A stretch of 64,000 nt of DNA. It comes from Entoloma clypeatum (Eukaryota; Basidiomycota; Agaricomycetes; Agaricales; Entolomataceae). Below the pieces are notes generated by a model that was not told the origin of the DNA, ran no database searches, and saw nothing but the letters and a program-made list of their open reading frames with translations. Both the position numbers and the translations under genes were made by a program. This document shows, in pieces, positions 57,850 through 64,000 of the stretch. The DNA lies in assembly GCA_963565915.1 (NCBI GenBank), contig OY751492.1, positions 2,542,001 to 2,606,000 of the forward strand. Reading direction: 5' to 3'. Within the stretch, counting starts at the first letter, position 1. Each line of letters starts with the position of its first letter.

Positions 57850-58850
57850 AGAGCCAGTGGGGGAATTACTGGTTGACATTCACAAAACCCTGCTGCCCTG
57901 CAGCTTGTCCATTGGGATTCAGCGCAGGCGCGCTATTCACACCCATTTGTCCATTCATGGCTTGACGTGCTTGATGCCTTGCCATTATCTGTCTCAGAAT
58001 TTCTTCCTCCTAGTGCTCATCAATTTGTTTGATCATTGCTGCTTGTACCCTGCGCTGCGGCTGCCTGCAATCTCGAGCAAAATGCCCCTGCCCTCCACAG
58101 TTATAGCAATTACCAGGGGCTCGTCGCTGGTTCCTGTCGACATTCATCGTGTTTGGCTCATGTCATTGTTGCTGCTGACCATTTTGTTGGGGACAGTACC
58201 CCCCATTCTGTTGTTGCCCAAAGGGCCTTCCAAAATTATTCTGGCCTTGCGGCTGCAGTGCTTGCTGATTCTGAGGGTGATTTCCCCATTGGTTCCCTTG
58301 TCTTTGAGATCCCTGCCTCATTCCTTGCCTCATGGCGTAATTCTCTTCAGCCCTTCTGATGGCTGAGATTTCTTCAACAGTTTCGTGCATGGTGTCCTGC
58401 CACCTTCCTTGCTGAAACAATTGTTGTACAATTGAGTCCCAGGCATTTCTCTCTAATAAGGAAATCCCATGATGATCCTCAATTTTCCCTTTGATTACCA
58501 GTGTTCCAAACTGTGTGATCCAGTCGTCTGTTTTCATCTGGTTCTGTTTGAACCCCTCAATCTTTGCTCTGGCCCATTCCACTTCAGTGGTAGGGCGAAA
58601 CCTCATGGTAATTTCATAGACCAAGTTTCGATACATTGGCCAATCATTCAATTCCATGCATTGGGTGAGTTGTGTCTCCCCATACGTTCCCACAATCGGT
58701 CCATCTAATTGGGACCAGATGGCGATACAGATTTCATCATCCCCACATAACAAATCTCGATTTACTCGGATCCACATGAGCATGGAACACCTGTTGGAAA
58801 CTAGACGTATATGGTCTTCTCTTCCAAACCGTCACATGCGCCAGCAACTT
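57850..58850 (-). pseudogene. Gypsy-C gag with CCHC knuckle
   Basis: Minus-strand frame. A capsid-like region (58783 down to about 58350; WITQFGTLVIKGKI, LFQQGRWQDTMHETVEEI) is followed by a Gln/Asn-rich stretch (58330-58165) and one zinc knuckle, CYNCGGQGHFARDC, near 58085-58125. TGA at 58163-58165 lies between them and another stop is near 58013. The likely start lies upstream of 58783, in the same frame to about 58840. Confidence 0.75.
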
Positions 58851-59137
58851 TCCCAAAGGTTAGATGTGTCGGCCTTTGGTCACCTCGACACAGGACGGGC
58901 TCAACGTTTCCCTATGTGTCTCGAACGGCAACGCTAGTTATAGTGGGTGCACCGAGTGTTTCTCTTCTTATCCCTGAAGTCTGGGAGATCCCCCTTAACG
59001 CTAGGGTCTGCATATAGATGTGTACTTTTGATGAAAAAGCACAAAACGGCGAGGTTGAAATGGATGGGTTTCAAAAAGCGAAGGTGCTTGACAGAAACTT
59101 GGAAAGGATTGTCGATGTTTGGGCAGGTGGTGATGAG

Positions 59138-59310
59138 AGCTTGTTCTTCTGTTGAGGTGATGCTAAGTCAAACGACATCGCGAGCCCAAACTTAGCAACT
59201 TAGAATGAGGAACATGGAAAGATGAGGAAGGGGCTGTATTGCCAAGAGACCCAGCAGGAATCTCAAGAGAACAAGCTATTGAATACAAGTGAAAGTACCC
59301 TACTTATATA
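59138..59310 (-). promoter_or_regulatory. Gypsy-C TATA box, self-primer and PBS
   Basis: Minus strand TATATAA (59310-59304), then AGCTTGTTCT (59277-59268) about 30 nt on. The PBS AGAACAAGCT (59147-59138) begins 2 nt after the LTR and is its exact 10-nt complement. Confidence 0.75.
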
Positions 59311-59477
59311 TGTAAATACCATGAGGCTGCATTGAGGCAGCCTCATGCTGTGTGACTCCAGATCCTTCACATCCTGCTGCATGATAATGATAAGATGTCC
59401 TCATGTACGACACGATGTAGATAAGATAAGATTGAGATAAGATAAGTTAAAGTGAAAGTGAAAATACAATGATAACA
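59150..59477 (-). repeat. 5' LTR of Gypsy-C
   Basis: 328 bp, TGTTATCATTG ... CCTCAACA on the minus strand. Contains an AGGCTGC/GCAGCCT inverted pair near 59322-59345. Confidence 0.9.
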
Positions 59478-59482
59478 AGGCC

Positions 59483-60312
59483 CTGATAGTCGACGCACAG
59501 GCGGAGGGAACCATCATCCTTCTTTGAGCGAGGGTGTCTGCTTTTCTCTTGCTAAAAACATTGGCAAAATCATGATATTTCTCTGGGATATGGGAGAGGT
59601 CCGGAGGTTCCTCAGACATGGAAGCGGATTGGATGGAGATCGTGTGGTCGGAGAGGTGAATTCGGAAAGATTGGGCACCCGGAAGTTTGCAAGCTCACAC
59701 AAATGCGGCTGCATTTATCAATGCAATATTTGGAACAACATCCGGAGTTGCAGCGGATGTGCTGGAGTCGGAGGTCGGAGTATCGGGAGAGGTCTGCGGA
59801 GGTAGCAGAGCTGACCTGGCAGAAGATGTCAAGGTCAGAGACTCCTTCAAGAGCTGTGGACGGAAAGTAATACTGCCCAATACCCAGTCAATCATAGGAT
59901 TGTAGCGGGTGAGCCAGTTGTATCCAAGAACCATAGAACAGGAGGAATCGAGCGGAGTCACATAGGCTGTAATGGCCATATATTCACTGGAGGAAAAGTA
60001 TACAGGGAGATCAACTGCCTGAGTAATGACGGAGTTGGACGTTCCGTCAAATAATTTAAGTTCGATCGGAGGTATGGAGGTGAAAGGGAGTTTATAGGAT
60101 GAAGCATAACGGGAGTCAATAAAGCACTGAGTAGAGCCGGAGTCCACAAGGGCGGCTATCAGAGAAGGATTGGAGATAAGTGGAGATGTATGTTGGACAC
60201 GGAGGGAATTGGGATTGGAAAGAGCGGAAGCGTTGAGTAGAGCGGTAGTACGGATGGGTTCAACGCAGTCCTCAGGCCGTATGGAGTCCTGTGGACTGCC
60301 CACTAATTTTTT
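59483..60312 (-). pseudogene. Gypsy-B pol, 5' portion (protease to RT start)
   Basis: Minus-strand frame beginning at the frameshift heptamer (60312-60306). Protease [13 protein letters not shown] near 60140, then a linker with TGA shared with Gypsy-A (FV-stop-ACKLPG, about 59695). The second linker stop of Gypsy-A is a CGA here. About 190 bp are deleted between KADTLA and the KKDG region (near 59522). Gypsy-C interrupts at 59482. Confidence 0.85.
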
Positions 60313-61400
60313 GTTTCATCTGTGATCTTGGCTTGGGCAGTGTGCGCCTTAGCCTTAGAGGCGGAGGACGAAGACTTCAGGCAATCTTTCGTGACGTGTC
60401 CAGCTTTGCCACAAAACATACAGAGGTTGTTGTCAAAACGGCGTTTGCGTTCCTCTGGAGTTAGTTTTCTGAGTTTGTCGGAGATGTTGGACTTGGGAGC
60501 AGAGGAAGGCTTCGACTGTTTGCCCTGGTTCTGTGTCTGCGGTCTGGCTTTGGAGCTTTTATCGGAGTTTGCAGAGAGAGTTTTGGCTTCAGATTTGTCA
60601 GATTTGGATGCGGACTTGTCGGAGCGGGATTTCTCATGCTGACGTTCCCAGTGGCGAGCATTGATAGTCTGTGCTAGCTCCCTAAGTGCTGGTAATGTGC
60701 TTGGCTTTACTTGAGTTCCAAGGACATCTTTAATCCGCTCCGCCAACCCGGAGTAGTATCAGTGATGCAGGGTGGAGCTGTCCCAGTGTGTTTTGGCAGC
60801 AAGGCGTGTGAACTCAATATTATACTTGAGAATGTGTTGATTTTTGCGCATTTTGAGATTGTCCAGAGAGTCAGCAGCATCTGCAATGGGGTCAATGACC
60901 CCGAATTCTGTGCGTAGTGTGCGGAGGAATGCGGACCAATCTTCATACCAGTCTGGGGGGTTGTCCGGGTCCGGTTCAATGATGAAATGCTTGAAATAAT
61001 CGAGAGCTGTGCCTCAGAGGAAAGAGATGGTGAGAGTGATTTTGGCAGAGTCATTGTCATACTCGGCATTGTCGCGGAAAAACAATGTGCATTGGAGGAT
61101 GAACTGGTTCAGTTTTTGGGGATCGGAACCATCAAAGGTGTCCGGATCCTTAGCCTTTTTGTGATGCTTGTGACCTTTGCTGCGTTTTAGTTCATTGGTC
61201 ATTAAGACAAAAATCCGCAAGGGCTGGTGGGCCAAAAATATTCTGAGGAGATGGGGGTGCAGATTCTATGGGGGAAGTGGGGATCGGAATATTATGCGGA
61301 GGTGTGATGGGCCGAAAACCCAGAGGTGTCGGAGTGGTCGGAGTTACAGGGGATAGTTCTGTTAAATGTTGTTCAACATTTTGTAGAACTTGCTGCCTAG
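60303..61400 (-). pseudogene. Gypsy-B gag
   Basis: Close relative of the Gypsy-A gag with the same CCHC knuckle (CMFCGKAGHVTKDC) and the same TGA after LHH (about 60760). An extra TGA at 61014-61016 replaces the Arg of FLRGTA. It ends at the TAG (60303-60305) directly after the A AAA AAT heptamer. Confidence 0.85.
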
Positions 61401-61424
61401 AAGTGCCAGCTTCTTTGGCTTTTT

Positions 61425-61761
61425 AGAGGAGTGAACTTGGTTGATATTCGAACTGAGGAACTACAGGTATGGTACGAGCTTAAATATCTAAATGTGATTA
61501 CTTTACGGAGATGGTCGGAGTAGGTCCGGAGTTGTGGTGTAAGTTGCCAGTGACTGTATCGAATGTTGGAGATGTCGATCAATGGACCATGCAGAAAAGG
61601 TGATGCATAAGTAAATGGGAATATGGATATGAAATGCATAAAGGCATGGAGTTATGAATATGAAATGCAAGATGGCAATGTGCGGAGATGCGGAGGTAAC
61701 GGATGTCCGGAATATTGGAGGAGGATCAGAGTGAATTGGAGACTCAGAGACAGATATAACA
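61425..61761 (-). repeat. Gypsy-B 5' LTR, truncated
   Basis: Starts TGTTATATCTGTC on the minus strand (61761) and matches the first about 305 bp of the Gypsy-A LTR, through the self-primer (AGTTCGAATAT near 61450). It then jumps to the gag leader: the rest of U5 and the PBS are deleted. Confidence 0.8.
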
Positions 61762-61881
61762 CAAGGACTGGTTGTGATTGAAAATCTTAAAACTTGAGAC
61801 CACAGTCCAGTCTCAAACTGGTTTGTTCAGGTCCGGTTTTGGTATGGTCTTAGGTTCTTGAGACTGGACTTAAAAACACTA
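61762..61881. mobile_element. hAT-type MITE family 1, right half
   Basis: Ends GAGACTGGACTTAAAAACACTA. The left half is missing because Gypsy-B begins at 61761, so Gypsy-B was probably inserted into this MITE. Confidence 0.7.
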
Positions 61882-62020
61882 TATGTTGTTGGCTGGGATA
61901 CCTGCAGTGGATAGGATGAGACGTTGAGGGTTGCAGACATTGGTGGTAAAGTCTGGCTCAATGTCGAGTGCTGACCATGGGTACGGTGTGGAAAAGAGTG
62001 TGGGTATGGTGGGACAAATT

Positions 62021-62281
62021 TCGTGTTTGAAAGTCCAGTCCAGTCCGGTTTTTGACCCTAAAAAAAGTGGACCTAGAACCTGAACCTATGCATAGGTTCA
62101 GTCCAGTTTGTGACCAGTTCATTGGTTTAAACCTATAAAACCAGGCAAAAATCTATGAAACTGGACTGAACCAGGCCAAAGTTCAACTATTCTGAAGGAG
62201 AAAAGACTGGACCAGTGGCAAAGACCAGTCCAGCTCAGGTCTCACTCAAACCCAATTCAAGGACTGGACTTCAAAACACTA
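62021..62281. mobile_element. hAT-type MITE family 1, 261 bp, perfect 8-bp TSD
   Basis: TCGTGTTTGAAAGTCCAGTC at the left (TAG has become TCG) and GACTGGACTTCAAAACACTA at the right. GACAAATT flanks both ends exactly (62013-62020, 62282-62289). Confidence 0.9.
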
Positions 62282-62524
62282 GACAAATTAAAAAAAGGAA
62301 AGAAATGAGAAGTAAATGAAAGAGGTGAAAGATGAGCTTATAAGCTACATTTGATAGGAATGTGGAGACAGTCAGAAAGAAAAGGTGATGACTGCCTTCA
62401 CATGATGTGGCAAAGACACAAGGCAAGTGCACTCGTACCTCACTCGCTTGATCATCACAATGCATCAGGTGTTTTGGTCAACTGCCCAGTTTTATATATA
62501 AATCTGGCTGCACAGGCTGCCTCG

Positions 62525-62870
62525 TGTCCAATGGCCACCTCTCATGTTCAATGGTCTCCCTTTGTGTCCAATGGCAGCCACTCATGCCCAATGGCCATCT
62601 CTTGTCCCCACTTGCCCAACAGTTGCCACACATGCCAAATGGCATCCCCCATTGCCCAACAGCATCCCCTTTTGTTCTACGGCTGTCTCTCATGCCCAAT
62701 GACCTCCCTTCGTGCTCAATGGCTGCCACTCATGACCAAGAGCTGTCTCTTGCCCAACAGCCACCACTTATGCCCAACAACCTCCATGCTTGCTAAACAG
62801 TGTCCCCTCTTGCCCAACTGCTGTCTCTTGTGCCCAGCAGCCTTCGTCATGTCCAATGACATCCATGGCA
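62525..62870. repeat. 20-bp minisatellite, inverted orientation
   Basis: Units such as TGCCCAACAGCCACCACTTA and CTCATGCCCAATGGCCATCT, the complement of the GGCCGTTGGGC unit elsewhere. Reading frames across it are repeat artefacts. Confidence 0.7.
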
Positions 62871-63402
62871 CCCCTTTTGTGTCATACCCCTGTCATGTAC
62901 CCCCAACACCATTGCTGAAATGGGTGCCACCCAGCAATGTGTTCCTGTTGCCCCTCCCCCAAGGCTCACCTCATACTACACCCTCCACCTTATGTGGGGG
63001 GTCATTTTTTGTTATTGATATAATTTTTGTATATATAAATGAATACATTATGCAGCAATCCCTCATCCCACCAAAAAAGTTATATCAAAAGATAAGTTAT
63101 TTAGTTTGTACTGTTGCAGAAATTCAAGTACAATTAAAATGATTGAAAACAAGTCAAAAATCAGTTGAATGAGTGAATAAGAATAATGTTACAATTATTG
63201 TCAAGGGAGGACAATACAGTGTGAACTTCGGAATGTTGCCTAGCTTTCTTCAATGCCGCTGGTTTCAGGGTTCTGATGTTGTCAGCATTGACAACAGTGA
63301 TCAAGAGAAGAGGGAAAGAGAGGCCTCAATAGGCAGTTGCAATAGAGAAAGGAGGGCCCTTGTTAAGGCAGTCAAGTTCAGAGAGCAGTAGCACTGAGGG
63401 TT
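62871..63402. other. Unassigned stretch with a 72-codon frame
   Basis: Mostly AT-rich non-coding. A plus frame at 63173-63391 (VKGGQYSVNFGMLPSFLQCR) is weakly protein-like. I recognise no domain and cannot call it a gene. Confidence 0.3.
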
Positions 63403-63555
63403 AGTCTACTTTACACTTCCCCAGTCTCTTTGAGTGAAATCCAACCTAATCCAATGGAGTCTGACAGAATCCATTCAAACTCCATTTTAAGTTTTGATTG
63501 ATTCTCATAGGACTTGATCAGACTCTGATGCAGTGGAACAAGGTTTGATTCCAAT
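63403..63555. repeat. MITE family 3, diverged copy
   Basis: Begins TTTACACTTCCCCAGTCTC and continues with AATCCAATGGAGTCTGACAG-like repeats, related to 20531-20768. The right end is not clear. Confidence 0.45.
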
Positions 63556-63725
63556 GCTTCAATGATATTCAACTAATTTTATACAATTTAATTTTATAAT
63601 AGAGACTAAACAAAAAGATAACCCCTTGTCAAGGCAAAGGGGGGCATGGCAAGAGTTGAGGGACAGGGGGGGGACCATAAGGTGGGGGGGATGTGATAGA
63701 TACAAAATACAAAATAATCAATAAC

Positions 63726-64000
63726 TAGTGTTTTGAAGTCACATTACTTAACTGCAAGCCAACGCCAACCCAACACAACTAAACTCACACTAACTTAATC
63801 CTATGGTTAAGGTTAACAACTTTGGTGTACCATTAACCTAAGTTCAACCTCTGAGAAATATTTTCATTAACCTCTCCTAACCAGTTTTAACCAGTTTTAA
63901 CCAGTTAATTGTGGCAGAAACTAGTTGCAATTTACATACAAATTAATGATACAATATATACATATATCAATAAAAGACAGATTCATTGGGTGCGAGAAGG
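63726..64000. mobile_element. MITE family 2, left part, cut by window end
   Basis: TAGTGTTTTGAAGTCACATT followed by TTAACC, GGTTAAGGTTAAC and CCAGTTTTAACCAGTTTTAA repeats, colinear with the start of 37321-37959. Confidence 0.65.

Larger units (their letters stand above)
53380..59477 (-). mobile_element. Gypsy-C, full-length element nested in Gypsy-B
   Basis: 6,098 bp. The 5-bp duplication AGGCC flanks it (53375-53379, 59478-59482). LTRs 53380-53703 and 59150-59477 (TGTT...AACA). Minus strand: PBS, gag, protease, RT, RNase H, integrase, chromodomain. RT has an internal deletion that removes the YxDD active site, and a MITE sits between RNase H and integrase (55294-55790). It was the later arrival in Gypsy-B. 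Confidence 0.9.

Overview
This window is repeat-rich fungal DNA. It most likely comes from a mushroom-forming basidiomycete (Agaricomycete). The evidence is several chromodomain-bearing Ty3/gypsy families, fungal-type Copia pol, a Tad-like LINE tail, short 45-60 bp introns, a Zn2Cys6-spaced protein, and decay dominated by CpG to TpG/CpA changes. No rRNA, CRISPR or bacterial signal was seen, and no intact housekeeping gene was recognised. Almost every kilobase belongs to a transposable element or its debris, and many elements are nested.

Layout. 1-5696: Gypsy-1 (minus; 5' LTR, self-primer, gag, pol), inserted in a Gypsy-E reverse-transcriptase fragment (5697-6545). 6545-11281: dispersed repeats, a KOW-gene scrap, and a decayed Copia integrase-RT fragment (9320-10890). 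11282-11694: solo LTR of Gypsy-D. 11867-18751: minus-strand, intron-bearing gene remnants including a KOW (Spt5-like) gene, cut by a hAT MITE. 18752-22758: non-autonomous hAT copies, 20-bp minisatellites and small MITEs. 22759-30257: full-length Gypsy-A with a tRNA-containing LTR-like insertion and an intact, spliced gene on its antisense strand. 30258-31236: deleted Tc1 element. 31239-33174: CpG-burnt second copy of Gypsy-1. 33193-36430: unrecognised ORF split by a fold-back element (33757-35796). 37321-44409: Copia 3' part and LTRs, interrupted by MITEs and by a 3-kb hAT-like element that carries a large palindrome. 44630-45116: LINE tail. 45117-51204: Gypsy-D with both LTRs. 51205-61761: Gypsy-B (minus) split by the nested full-length Gypsy-C (53380-59477). 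61762-64000: hAT MITEs, minisatellite and other MITEs.

How it works together. The gypsy families share one replication plan: TATA box, a transcript start whose first 10-11 nt are complementary to a primer-binding site 2 nt after the LTR, gag, pol in the -1 frame, and a C-terminal chromodomain. This is Tf1-type self-priming, seen here in four different families. Every gag/pol is broken, mostly by CGA to TGA stops and Asp to Asn changes at catalytic sites that fit CpG deamination.

The most interesting single item is the antisense gene in Gypsy-A (28556-29518, minus). It has a canonical 48-nt intron, predicts 304 aa, and has a CX2CX6CX10CX2CX6C cluster. It remains open although gag and pol around it are wrecked.
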